A stretch of DNA of 11,715 bases from CAZFBR01 sp035353495 [NCBI: uncultured bacterium] (lineage in GTDB: Bacteria; DAOPZR01), in the NCBI GenBank assembly GCA_964517215.1, contig CAZFBR010000107.1, positions 1-11,715 of the forward strand. Reading direction: 5' to 3'. The notes below the pieces were generated by a model. The model saw nothing but the letters and a program-made list of their open reading frames with translations, searched no databases and was not told the DNA's origin. Positions 1-5,762 of this stretch are shown here, one piece after another; the first letter of the stretch is position 1, and every line of letters begins with the position of its first letter. The translations under genes and the position numbers were made by a program.

Positions 1-310
1 GCGTGATTGCGCCGCTGGTCACTGCCATTGAATTCAATCCGCCGCTTGTCCCAATCCACAGCGTATTGCCGCGCAGCAGCAGCGCATTCACCCAGTTGTC
101 ATACAACCCTTCTGCCGTTGTATAAACTGTCCATGTCCCGGTTGCCCGATTGTACCGTTTCAAACCACCAAAACACCCAAACCACACATAATCATCGTTC
201 GCGGCAATGGCGTTAATCCGACTGGTATTGGTAAAATTGACATAGTCACCCGCCGCTGCTTCACCAATTAACAGCATCAGCAACGCGACCACCACCAAGC
301 CTATGCGCAT
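1..310 (-). CDS. Secreted beta-propeller (Reg_prop-like) protein, N-terminal part only
   Basis: The reading frame starts at ATG 310-308 and stays open to the left edge, so only about 103 residues are visible and the C-terminus lies outside the window. A GGGGGA ribosome binding site sits 4 bases upstream. Residues 1-20 form a signal peptide: Met-Arg, a hydrophobic core (LVVVALLMLLIG), then EAAA before GDY. The mature part begins two similar blade units, 'INAIAANDDYVWFGCFGGL' followed by 'RYNRATGTWTVYT', then 'VNALLLRGNTLWIGTSGGL'. The pattern 'V/I-N-A-I ... W-I/F-G-T-GGL' is typical of two-component-regulator propeller repeats, which also occur in plain secreted propeller proteins. Whether a histidine kinase or another domain follows cannot be seen. 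It is divergent from the dockerin-like gene, with 80 bases between the two start codons. I infer a periplasmic or surface propeller; the ligand is unknown. Confidence 0.75.
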   Translation of the reverse strand, partial: MRIGLVVVALLMLLIGEAAAGDYVNFTNTSRINAIAANDDYVWFGCFGGLKRYNRATGTWTVYTTAEGLYDNWVNALLLRGNTLWIGTSGGLNSMAVTSGAIT

Positions 311-323
311 TCGTTCCCCCACA

Positions 324-350
324 TTGACATTCGCACAATTCTAATATATT
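324..350 (+). promoter_or_regulatory. Putative sigma70-type promoter for the dockerin-like gene
   Basis: A perfect TTGACA (324-329) is followed after 15 bases by TATATT (345-350), inside a spacer that is clearly more AT-rich than the surrounding DNA. A transcript would begin near 357, leaving a leader of about 35 bases before ATG 391 with its GGGGAG ribosome binding site (376-381, 9 bases before ATG). The 15-base spacing is shorter than ideal, so this is a plausible rather than firm call. The same AT-rich block may serve the divergent propeller gene, but I see no good minus-strand -35. Confidence 0.4.
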
Positions 351-353
351 CCC

Positions 354-366
354 TTGCCGTTGGCAA
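354..366. repeat. Short perfect inverted repeat at the predicted transcript start
   Basis: TTGCC (354-358), a 3-base centre, then GGCAA (362-366) form a perfect dyad. It begins 3 bases downstream of the putative -10 box and spans the predicted start of the plus-strand transcript. It could be a small operator. With only 5-base arms, chance occurrence is also possible. Confidence 0.25.
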
Positions 367-390
367 CTATACCCTGGGGAGTCGGCATCC

Positions 391-744
391 ATGCACCCGG
401 CACCGGCATCCTTGATTTGTACAGTCCTGCTTCTTTGCTTCCTGTTATGTGCGTATTGTCCTTCGCTTGACGCTGCCGACACCTGCCCTTCGGTCAGGTA
501 TAAAAGCAAGTTTTCCACAGATAAGGATCTTCCTGGCGAATTGGGGGAGGGAGATCTTGGCGCCATCCCCGATTCAACGATAATCGATATTTGCGATTTA
601 TATGTGCTAAACTATGCCTTTGGCTGTTCCCCGACCGACAGTAACTATGATGACAGTTTCAATCTGGTCAATCCCGGCAACAGCTGCCAGCGTATCGATG
701 AGGAAGACGTATTCGAGTTTGCCCGTCGCTATGGTGGCCCCTAA
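391..744 (+). CDS. Small secreted dockerin-like (paired EF-hand) protein
   Basis: This is a 117-aa protein. The ATG at 391 has a clear GGGGAG ribosome binding site 9 bases upstream. Residues 1-29 form a signal peptide with a Leu/Cys-rich core, likely cut after Asp-Ala-Ala. From residue 54 on, the protein matches the layout of type I dockerin-like duplicated EF-hands: 'GDLGAIPDSTIIDICDLYVL' then 'NYAFG', a linker 'CSPTDSNYD', then 'FNLVNPGNSCQRIDEEDVF' then 'EFARRYG'. Helix signatures (DLYVLNYAFG and EDVFEFARRYG) are well kept. The calcium loops are not: each carries an insertion of 3-4 residues relative to the 12-residue D-x-N-x-D-G loop, and cysteines 68, 79 and 99 lie in or beside them, which suggests disulphide stabilisation. 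No catalytic domain is attached, so the module stands alone behind a signal peptide. Base composition is lower in GC than the neighbours, with AT-rich codons such as ATA and CTA. The gene ends tail-to-tail over the sugar transferase. A cohesin partner is not visible here. Confidence 0.7.
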   Translation: MHPAPASLICTVLLLCFLLCAYCPSLDAADTCPSVRYKSKFSTDKDLPGELGEGDLGAIPDSTIIDICDLYVLNYAFGCSPTDSNYDDSFNLVNPGNSCQRIDEEDVFEFARRYGGP

Positions 745-1310
745 ATCAGGTCGCGGCCGCCCAGCAGCAGCGTCAGGGTGCGCCACATGATGCGCACGTC
801 CAGCCACAGCGACTGTTCGCGCACATAGCGGGCGTCGTACTGCAGTTTGCGCTGCAGGTCTGCTTCCGTCGCCGTCGCACGATGCGAGACCTGCGCCAGG
901 CCGGTGATTCCCGGCAGCACTTTCAGCCGCTCGCAGCGCAGTTCGGGGTATTTGTCGTAGAAATAGGCGCGTTCCGGGCGCGGGCCGACAATGCTCATCT
1001 CGCCCCGGAGCACCGCCCAGAACTGCGGCAGTTCATCGAGCCCGAAGCGGCGCAGCCAGCGCCCGACACGCGTCACCCGCGGATCGGCGGGCTGCGCCCA
1101 GCGCGGCGTGCCGTCCTTCTCCGCGTCGGCCTGCATGGTGCGGTATTTGCACAGAACAAACGGCCTGCCGTTTCGGCCCAGCCGCTCCTGACGGTAGAAC
1201 ACGCCCCCGCGCGATTCGAGCATGATCGCCAGGGCGATCAGCGGATGCAGCAGCACCCACACCGCCACGCCCGTCCCCGCGACCAGTATGTCGGCAATTC
1301 GTTTCGTCAT
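741..1310 (-). CDS. Small phosphoglycosyl transferase (bacterial sugar transferase, PglC/WcaJ core)
   Basis: The predicted protein has 189 aa, starting at ATG 1310-1308 (MTKRIADILVAG) with a GGGGAG ribosome binding site 9 bases upstream. The frame is open to 1433 but that extension is low-complexity and lacks a site. The family transfers a sugar-1-phosphate from a UDP-sugar to polyprenyl phosphate at the inner face of the inner membrane, the first step of many surface glycan pathways. Visible marks are the N-terminal re-entrant hydrophobic helix (residues about 8-30), 'RQERLGRNGRPFVLCKYRTM' (residues 40-59), the catalytic Asp92-Glu93 pair in 'GLDELPQFWAVLRGEMSIVG', 'PRPE' just after it, and 'LPGITGLAQV'. 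The length is that of the minimal monotopic core, without the long N-terminal membrane region of WbaP or full-length WcaJ. It is divergent from the TMTC-like gene, and its stop (TAG 743-741) overlaps the stop of the dockerin-like gene. The sugar donor cannot be told from sequence. Confidence 0.92.
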   Translation of the reverse strand: MTKRIADILVAGTGVAVWVLLHPLIALAIMLESRGGVFYRQERLGRNGRPFVLCKYRTMQADAEKDGTPRWAQPADPRVTRVGRWLRRFGLDELPQFWAVLRGEMSIVGPRPERAYFYDKYPELRCERLKVLPGITGLAQVSHRATATEADLQRKLQYDARYVREQSLWLDVRIMWRTLTLLLGGRDLI

Positions 1311-1393
1311 CCGCCGTTGCTCCCCGTCATTCGTCCCGCCGCCGTCTCCCGCCGGTATCCTACCATATCCTGCCCGTCGCCCGCGCCGGCCGC

Positions 1394-1406
1394 CGGTTGA
1401 CAACCG
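1394..1406. promoter_or_regulatory. 13-bp perfect palindrome overlapping the -35 box (possible operator)
   Basis: CGGTTG (1394-1399), central A (1400), CAACCG (1401-1406) form a perfect dyad. It contains the TTGACA -35 element (1397-1402) of the putative promoter for the 1432 gene. A dimeric repressor or activator site at this place would directly control that promoter, and it lies between two divergent glycan genes. No regulator gene is seen in the window. Confidence 0.4.
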
Positions 1407-1425
1407 CATAACCGCGGCGTACATT
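1397..1425 (+). promoter_or_regulatory. Putative promoter giving a leaderless transcript of the TMTC-like gene
   Basis: TTGACA (1397-1402), exactly 17 bases, then TACATT (1420-1425). The usual start point, about 7 bases after the -10 box, falls at 1432, which is the A of the ATG. No purine-rich ribosome binding site precedes that ATG (bases before it read ACATTGCCGGC). The promoter and the missing site support each other as a leaderless arrangement. Confidence 0.5.
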
Positions 1426-1431
1426 GCCGGC

Positions 1432-3117
1432 ATGATTGCCGGTTCCCGTCTGCGCTGCCGTCACTGGCTGTTCCTCCTGCTGCTGCTTGTCTGCACCGCA
1501 GTGCTCTACGCGCCCGTGCGCGCCTTTGATTTCATCGCCATCGACGATCCGGAACTGGTGCAGAACAATCCGCTGATCCGGGAGTGTTCGCCTACCCTGT
1601 TCGCACAACCGGTTGGCGGGCTGTATAATCCCGTCACAATCTGCAGCTATGCCCTCAATTACCGTCGCACCGGCCTGCAACCCGGCCCCTTTCATTGCAC
1701 CAATATCGCGCTGCATCTCATCGCTGTTGTCCTGGTCTTTTTCCTCGCCCGTCGCCTGCATGATGCTCCGGGCGTTGCCCTCTTGGCCGCCGCCCTCTTC
1801 GCGCTGCACCCGCTGCAGGTGGAAACCGTCGCCTGGATCTCCGCCCGCAAGGAGCTGCTCTGCGGCGTGTTTTCCCTTGGTGCCGTCCTTGCCCATAGTG
1901 CAGCCCGGCGTCACGGGACATGGTGGCGGCACGCCATCACCGTCAGCTGCTACCTGCTCGCGCTCGGCTCCCTGCCGATCGCCGCCATGCTCCCCCTGCT
2001 CTTCGTGGTGCTCGACTGGTATCTGGGCGTCAATCCGTTCACCCGGCGGCGCCTCGTCGTTACCGCGCTGCTGCTGCTGGCGGCGCTGCCGGTGCTGGCC
2101 GCCAATCTCATTGTCGCCCTTCCGTCCGCGGAAGACGTCGCGCGACCCGCTGGTCTCGCCTCCGCCATCATGATCTCAGCATTCACCGTGCTGCGTTCGT
2201 TCGTCACCGCCGCCCTGCCGCTGGCGCTGGCGGTCCGCTATCATTATCCGCCGCCGGCGCTGCCGGCAACTGCCGCCGCCACGTTCGCCATTCTGGCGCT
2301 GGTACTGCTCGCCCTGCACCTGCGGCGGCGCTCCCGCCTCCCGCTGTTTGCCCTGCTCTGGTGGATGCTCCTGCTCCTGCCCACCCTTCCGGTCGTTGCG
2401 CTCGGCAGCGACCGGGCGGCACGCGCGCCGCATGACCGCTACCTGTATCTGCCGCTGGCGGCGGCGGCAGTGGCGACTGCGGCAGCCCTGCATGCGCTCG
2501 GTCAGCGCCGGCATCGTCCCCGGTTGCATCTGGCGGCGCTCCTGCTGGGAATCCTGCTGCCGGCTGCGGCGGCCGCCCTCAGCGCGCGCCAGCTCGCCGG
2601 GTGGCGCAACACCATCACGCTGCTCACCCACGAACATCGCCTCTTCCCCGCTGCAGCACAGCCGCTGATTGACCGCAGCATCTGTTACCGGGACAGCAGC
2701 AACTTCGCGCCGGCATTGCGCGACATTACCGCAGCCATCGCGCTGGCGCCGCAGCAGGCGACGCCCTATCTCGTCCGCGGCCAGCTCCATGAGCTGGCCG
2801 GCAACCCCGCCGCTGCGGCCGCTGATTTTCGCACCGGATTGGCACTCCCCGGCGCCGACGACAACAATCTGCTGCATCTGGCGACAATGCTCGGTCAGAC
2901 CGGTGATACCGTCGCCGCCCGTCAGGCGGTATCCGCCTACATTGACCGGCATCCCCGCGAGGCGTACGGCTATTATTTGCGGGCGCAGCTCGCTTATCAG
3001 TACGGCGACCGTTCCGCCGCCCTGGCGGATTGTACCCTCGCCCTGCAGCTTGCCCCGGCGCACGAACCCGCCCGGCGGCTGGCTCAGGCCTGCCGCTCAG
3101 TACCCGCCCGCCGCTGA
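1432..3117 (+). CDS. TMTC-like GT-C membrane glycosyltransferase with C-terminal TPRs
   Basis: The predicted protein has 561 aa, taking ATG 1432 (MIAGSRLRCR). The open frame extends upstream to 1222, but the extra 70 residues are Pro/Arg-rich, lie over the sugar transferase gene and show no family similarity. Visible features in order: a first membrane helix (about residues 11-30), then 'FDFIAIDDPELVQNNPLIR' with the acidic Asp38-Asp39 pair in the first outer loop, where GT-C enzymes carry the catalytic acid. Next come 'YNPVTICSYALNY' and 'PGPFHCTNIALHLIAV', then 'ALFALHPLQVETVAWISARK' (122-140), several more membrane helices, 'DRYLYLP' (335-341), and 'WRNTITLLTHEHRLFP' leading into TPR units (about 410-550). 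This layout is that of TMTC/DUF1736-type proteins, which in animals O-mannosylate cadherins from dolichyl-phosphate mannose; bacterial members are poorly characterised. I infer sugar transfer from a polyprenyl-phosphate sugar on the periplasmic side. It converges on the GT2 gene with 12 bases between. Confidence 0.8.
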   Translation: MIAGSRLRCRHWLFLLLLLVCTAVLYAPVRAFDFIAIDDPELVQNNPLIRECSPTLFAQPVGGLYNPVTICSYALNYRRTGLQPGPFHCTNIALHLIAVVLVFFLARRLHDAPGVALLAAALFALHPLQVETVAWISARKELLCGVFSLGAVLAHSAARRHGTWWRHAITVSCYLLALGSLPIAAMLPLLFVVLDWYLGVNPFTRRRLVVTALLLLAALPVLAANLIVALPSAEDVARPAGLASAIMISAFTVLRSFVTAALPLALAVRYHYPPPALPATAAATFAILALVLLALHLRRRSRLPLFALLWWMLLLLPTLPVVALGSDRAARAPHDRYLYLPLAAAAVATAAALHALGQRRHRPRLHLAALLLGILLPAAAAALSARQLAGWRNTITLLTHEHRLFPAAAQPLIDRSICYRDSSNFAPALRDITAAIALAPQQATPYLVRGQLHELAGNPAAAAADFRTGLALPGADDNNLLHLATMLGQTGDTVAARQAVSAYIDRHPREAYGYYLRAQLAYQYGDRSAALADCTLALQLAPAHEPARRLAQACRSVPARR

Positions 3118-3129
3118 TTCGATCACCAT

Positions 3130-4257
3130 CTATCGGCGCTCGTGTTCCCAGTGCGGCGGCATCGTGCCAGTCAGGGCGCGCATCGCCCCGACGGTAAACG
3201 CCAGATGCATCAGCAAGCCGTGCCACATCGTCCGAAGGCCGGCTCCCCATAGCAGGCCGCAACCAGCCGCCACCGCCGCCGGGATAATCAATAGCAGCGG
3301 CGCTCCCCACCACCAGCCGGCCCATCGCCACAACAGCACCGCGGTCAGGGCCAGCAGCGGCAGCAACAGCGGAGCGCACAGCCAGCGCAGAATCTTGTGC
3401 GACCAGAGACAGCACTGCGCCCGCAGCGGCAGCCGCAGACGCAGCAGCAGCGGCAGCATGGCATAGTTTGCCGTGGCGATGCGCACCTTGCGCCGGAACT
3501 CCATCACGCTCCCGCCGCCCTCCTCCTGCGCCCGGGCCGACGGTACATAGACCGCGCGCCCGCGCATCAGCAGTCGCAACGGGATCAGCAAATCTTCCAT
3601 GAGCAAGCCATCCGGGAGCGGCTGCCAGTCGCGCAACCGCACGGCATGCAGCGCGCCGTTGGCGCCGATCAGGCAGCCCCATGCCCCTTCGGCGCGCTTG
3701 AGCATCTGCTCACCGCGCCAATAGCCGCCCTCGCCATGCCCGGTGACGGTCAGTTCCCCGCAGGCACTCGCCACCGCCGGGTCGGCCAGTGCCTCCGCCA
3801 GCCGCTGCACCGCCGCGGGATGCAGTTCCGTATTGGCGTCAGTAAACACCACCACGGTCGCCGGCGGCATACTCGCCTGCAGGTGCGCCAGCGCCGCGTT
3901 CAGCCCCGCGCTCTTGCCGCCGCGCCGGTCGCGGCGCAGCAGTTCCGCCCGGCCGTTCGCGTATACCAGTTCGTCGCTGCCGTCGTCGGATGCGTCCGAA
4001 ACGAACAGCAGACGCAGTTTATCCGCCGGATACGCCAGCGCCTGGCAATTGGCCAGTTTTGTCGGCAGGTGGCGCGCTTCGTTGTGATAGACGCAGACCA
4101 CTACCGCCGCCGGCAAATCCACATCCGCCAGTGACGGCCACTGCTGCTGCCGGCGGGCCCAACCGCGACAGAGCAGCGGATACCCTGCGTAACACCAGAG
4201 TGGCGGCAGCCAGCAGAGGGCGGCGACTGCCGGCAGCAGCCCGCTGATGCTGCTCAT
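3130..4257 (-). CDS. Membrane-anchored family 2 glycosyltransferase (processive-type layout)
   Basis: This is a 375-aa protein with ATG 4257-4255. One hydrophobic segment lies at the N-terminus (about residues 5-30) and a cluster of membrane helices follows residue 285, enclosing a cytosolic GT-A domain. Motifs seen: 'VVVCVYHNE' (nucleotide binding, about 52-60), 'SDASDDGSDE' (87-96), 'GGKSAGLNAAL' (113-123), 'FTDANTEL' with Asp140 as the metal-binding DxD-type aspartate, 'GANGALHAVR' (acceptor region, 198-207), 'LMEDLLIPLRLLMRG' with the ED general-base pair (Glu221-Asp222), and 'EFRRKVRIATANY' (253-265) at the place of the QxxRW-like motif. The overall plan resembles EPS, hyaluronan and poly-GlcNAc synthases, so chain elongation or sugar transfer to a lipid is likely; donor and product are unknown. 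Its start codon overlaps the stop of the radical SAM gene (TCAT at 4254-4257 on the plus strand), so translation is probably coupled and the two likely act in one pathway. Confidence 0.88.
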   Translation of the reverse strand: MSSISGLLPAVAALCWLPPLWCYAGYPLLCRGWARRQQQWPSLADVDLPAAVVVCVYHNEARHLPTKLANCQALAYPADKLRLLFVSDASDDGSDELVYANGRAELLRRDRRGGKSAGLNAALAHLQASMPPATVVVFTDANTELHPAAVQRLAEALADPAVASACGELTVTGHGEGGYWRGEQMLKRAEGAWGCLIGANGALHAVRLRDWQPLPDGLLMEDLLIPLRLLMRGRAVYVPSARAQEEGGGSVMEFRRKVRIATANYAMLPLLLRLRLPLRAQCCLWSHKILRWLCAPLLLPLLALTAVLLWRWAGWWWGAPLLLIIPAAVAAGCGLLWGAGLRTMWHGLLMHLAFTVGAMRALTGTMPPHWEHERR

Positions 4258-5567
4258 CGGCCGCGCACCAGTGCCGGCAGGAAATGCGTTGCCGCCCGCC
4301 GCAGGCGATAGCGGCTGTCGGGGTCGTCACGCCACTGCCGCGCCTTTGCCCGCCAATAGTCCGCCCGCCAATAGAACGCCCGCCGGGCCAGGCGGCACCA
4401 CGCCTGCGCCGCCGCCGTCACCGTCGCCGGCACGCCGCCGGTCAGAGCGTTGCCCGGCTCCGCCAGCGGCGGATAAAACTGCGCGGTATCCAGCGGCAAA
4501 CGTCGCGCCCAGGCAATGGTCGCGCGCGTCTCGCGCGGCGTCTCGCCCGGCCAGCCGAGAATAAAACAGCCGTGCACCCGGATGCCGGCGGCAGCGGCAG
4601 CGCGGGCGAAGTGCTCCATCTGCGCCGGGGTTTCGCCCTTGTGCAGGGCGGCCAGCGTGCGCGGCGCGCGCGACTCAAATCCCACCGTCAGCGAATAACA
4701 GCCCGTCGCCGCGAGGCGCGGCAGCCAGGCGGGGTCGAGGTCCGCTCGGGCGTTGCCCGACCACGCGAGACGCGGCGGCTTGCTCACACACCATTCCGCC
4801 AGCCAGTCCGCATCGGTGGTGAAGGTTTCGTCCTCAAAAAAAACCGCACGCACCTCCGGCCATTCCCGTTCCACCCACGCCAGTTCGTCGAGCACCTGCG
4901 CCACACTCCGCCGCTCACTCTGTTCCCGCGACGCGCAGAACGCGCACTGATAGTCGCAACCATAGCGCGTGCGCAGGGTCAGCACGGGATGCGGGGCGCA
5001 GGCATAAAAATATGCATTGAGCGGCAGAAACTCGCGCGCCACGGGCGCCGCCAGCGGCCACTCGGCCGCCGTCAATTGCGCCGCCGGCGCCGGTGTTACA
5101 TGCAGCCCCGCCCGCCAGTGCAGTGCCGGCATGCTCTCGCCCGTGCGCAGCCACTGCCGCAGCGGCAGCAGCGGCAGGCCGGTGATGATCCCGTCCAGCG
5201 AATCGTGCGCCGGCAGTTCACCCTCAAGCCATTTGACGTTCAGGAACAGATGGCGGGCCGACAGCGCGCGTTCCTTGCACCGCGCTGCCGCGGCGATATC
5301 ATACGCCAGCGACGGATACGCCGCCGCGACAACCAGCACCTCCGGTTCCCAGCGATGCAATGCTTCCGCCAGCGCTGCCAGCGACATATTGGCCGCGATT
5401 GCATCGATCAGCAGCACCGTATGCCCGTCGGCACGCAATCCCGCCGCCGTCAGCATCAGATCATGCGGCATATACAGGGTCCCGCTGCGCGGCACCGACG
5501 GCGAACGCGAAGCCCGTGAGTACCCGGGCCTGAACGGCGGGTTGACCAGTGCGATCCGTTTCATCAT
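4254..5567 (-). CDS. Radical SAM protein with N-terminal B12-binding-like domain
   Basis: The predicted protein has 437 aa when started at ATG 5567. GTG 5570 and ATG 5564 are in frame and cannot be excluded. None has its own good ribosome binding site, and ATG 5567 shares its A with the stop of a 19-codon leader ORF (TGATG), which argues for coupled initiation. Residues 1-150 look like a cobalamin-binding-type Rossmann domain ('KRIALVNPPFRPGY', 'LTAAGLRADGHTVLLIDAIA', 'PEVLVVAAAYPSLAYD'), but the DxHxxG cobalt-ligand motif is not seen. The radical SAM core follows: 'TRYGCDYQCAFCASRE' with the CxxxCxxC cluster cysteines 204, 208 and 211, 'VFFEDETFT', 'SLTVGFESRAPRTL', and 'GCFILGWPGETPRET' (SAM-binding region). 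The family performs radical methylation, ring or chain chemistry on lipids, antibiotics or glycans; the substrate is unknown. Coupling to the GT2 gene points to a glycan or lipid carrier. An 8-T run lies within the FFEDE codons. Confidence 0.88.
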   Translation of the reverse strand: MMKRIALVNPPFRPGYSRASRSPSVPRSGTLYMPHDLMLTAAGLRADGHTVLLIDAIAANMSLAALAEALHRWEPEVLVVAAAYPSLAYDIAAAARCKERALSARHLFLNVKWLEGELPAHDSLDGIITGLPLLPLRQWLRTGESMPALHWRAGLHVTPAPAAQLTAAEWPLAAPVAREFLPLNAYFYACAPHPVLTLRTRYGCDYQCAFCASREQSERRSVAQVLDELAWVEREWPEVRAVFFEDETFTTDADWLAEWCVSKPPRLAWSGNARADLDPAWLPRLAATGCYSLTVGFESRAPRTLAALHKGETPAQMEHFARAAAAAGIRVHGCFILGWPGETPRETRATIAWARRLPLDTAQFYPPLAEPGNALTGGVPATVTAAAQAWCRLARRAFYWRADYWRAKARQWRDDPDSRYRLRRAATHFLPALVRGR

Positions 5568-5626
5568 CACCCCGGCCAGACCTGAGGGAACGGCGCTTCA
5601 GTAATCACGCGTTGCCTTGCCTGCAT
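5567..5626 (-). CDS. Putative 19-aa leader peptide upstream of the radical SAM gene
   Basis: ATG 5626-5624 opens a 19-codon frame (MQARQRVITEAPFPQVWPG) that ends in TGA at 5569-5567. That TGA overlaps the ATG of the radical SAM gene as TGATG, a classic re-initiation arrangement. The ATG follows one of the strongest ribosome binding sites in the window. The frame differs from that of the radical SAM protein (+2), so it is not an N-terminal extension. I favour a leader ORF that delivers ribosomes to the radical SAM start. A small peptide substrate of the radical SAM enzyme is a less likely alternative: the peptide is very short, lacks cysteine, and has only a few modifiable side chains (Phe, Trp, Gln, Glu). 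No homologue is recognised. Confidence 0.4.
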   Translation of the reverse strand: MQARQRVITEAPFPQVWPG

Positions 5627-5762
5627 CGTTCTCCTCCCTCATCACACGACCGTGATATTGGCTGTGATAAACCAGTATGCCATAAATCAGTACGTCATGC
5701 GCCACTGCCATATTGCTGCGGCCGTCGGGTTTCACCCGATTGTTTCCGACAACTACTTTCAT
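5598..5762 (-). CDS. Possible 54-aa hypothetical small ORF
   Basis: ATG 5762-5760 opens a 54-codon frame ending in TGA 5600-5598. It fills most of the spacer between the GT4 and radical SAM genes. The product begins MKVVVGNNRVKPDGRSN, is rich in His/Tyr in the middle (DVLIYGILVYHSQYHGRV) and charged at the end (MREENDAGKATRDY). There is no ribosome binding site (CACCTGCA precedes the ATG), an in-frame TAA lies four codons upstream, and the last third overlaps the 19-codon leader ORF in another frame. The low GC content differs from real genes nearby. I do not recognise it; it may be a chance frame inside a regulatory spacer. Confidence 0.2.
   Translation of the reverse strand: MKVVVGNNRVKPDGRSNMAVAHDVLIYGILVYHSQYHGRVMREENDAGKATRDY
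5631..5640 (-). promoter_or_regulatory. Very strong ribosome binding site for the leader ORF
   Basis: The minus strand reads GAGGGAGGAG at 5640-5631, with GGAGG 6 bases before ATG 5626. This is a near-perfect anti-16S match and much stronger than the sites of most genes here. It decides that translation enters this region at 5626 rather than directly at the radical SAM start. An ATCAC/GTGAT inverted repeat (5641-5656) abuts it on the upstream side and could form a small hairpin in the mRNA. Confidence 0.55.
5652..5696. repeat. Tandem direct repeats in the radical SAM upstream spacer
   Basis: GTGATA occurs at 5652-5657 and 5664-5669, spaced 12 bases start to start. Overlapping the second copy, ATAAACCAGTATGCC (5667-5681) is followed immediately by ATAAATCAGTACGTC (5682-5696), identical at 12 of 15 positions. 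The array lies 30-70 bases upstream of the leader ORF, a typical place for regulator sites. No regulator gene is nearby, so the bound factor is unknown. Confidence 0.4.

Noticed and set aside
1222-1431. 70-residue N-terminal extension of the TMTC-like gene
   Set aside because: It is Pro/Arg/Ser-rich, lies antisense over the sugar transferase start, has no family similarity, and the promoter is placed at 1397-1425.
1626-1631. TATAAT inside the TMTC-like gene
   Set aside because: It encodes part of the conserved LYNP motif and has no suitable -35; a coding coincidence is more likely.
3118-3129. Possible bidirectional terminator between the convergent GT-C and GT2 genes
   Set aside because: Only 12 bases separate the stops and no stem followed by a T-run is visible on either strand.
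3397-3460. GCAGCGGCAGC-type simple repeat
   Set aside because: It is explained by Leu/Arg codons of the GT2 membrane region and has no regular unit beyond codon bias.
2726-3682. 318-aa minus-strand open frame spanning the 3' ends of two convergent genes
   Set aside because: It overlaps the well-supported GT-C and GT2 genes in other frames, and its Ala/Arg/Gly-rich product shows no family.
4284-5519. 411-aa plus-strand open frame
   Set aside because: Antisense to the radical SAM gene; the product is Arg/Gln/Pro-rich with no domain, typical of a shadow frame in GC-rich DNA.
5725-5739. Intrinsic terminator for the GT4 operon
   Set aside because: The hairpin is real, but no T-run follows on the minus strand and the stem is only 6 bp, so it is listed as a hairpin only.
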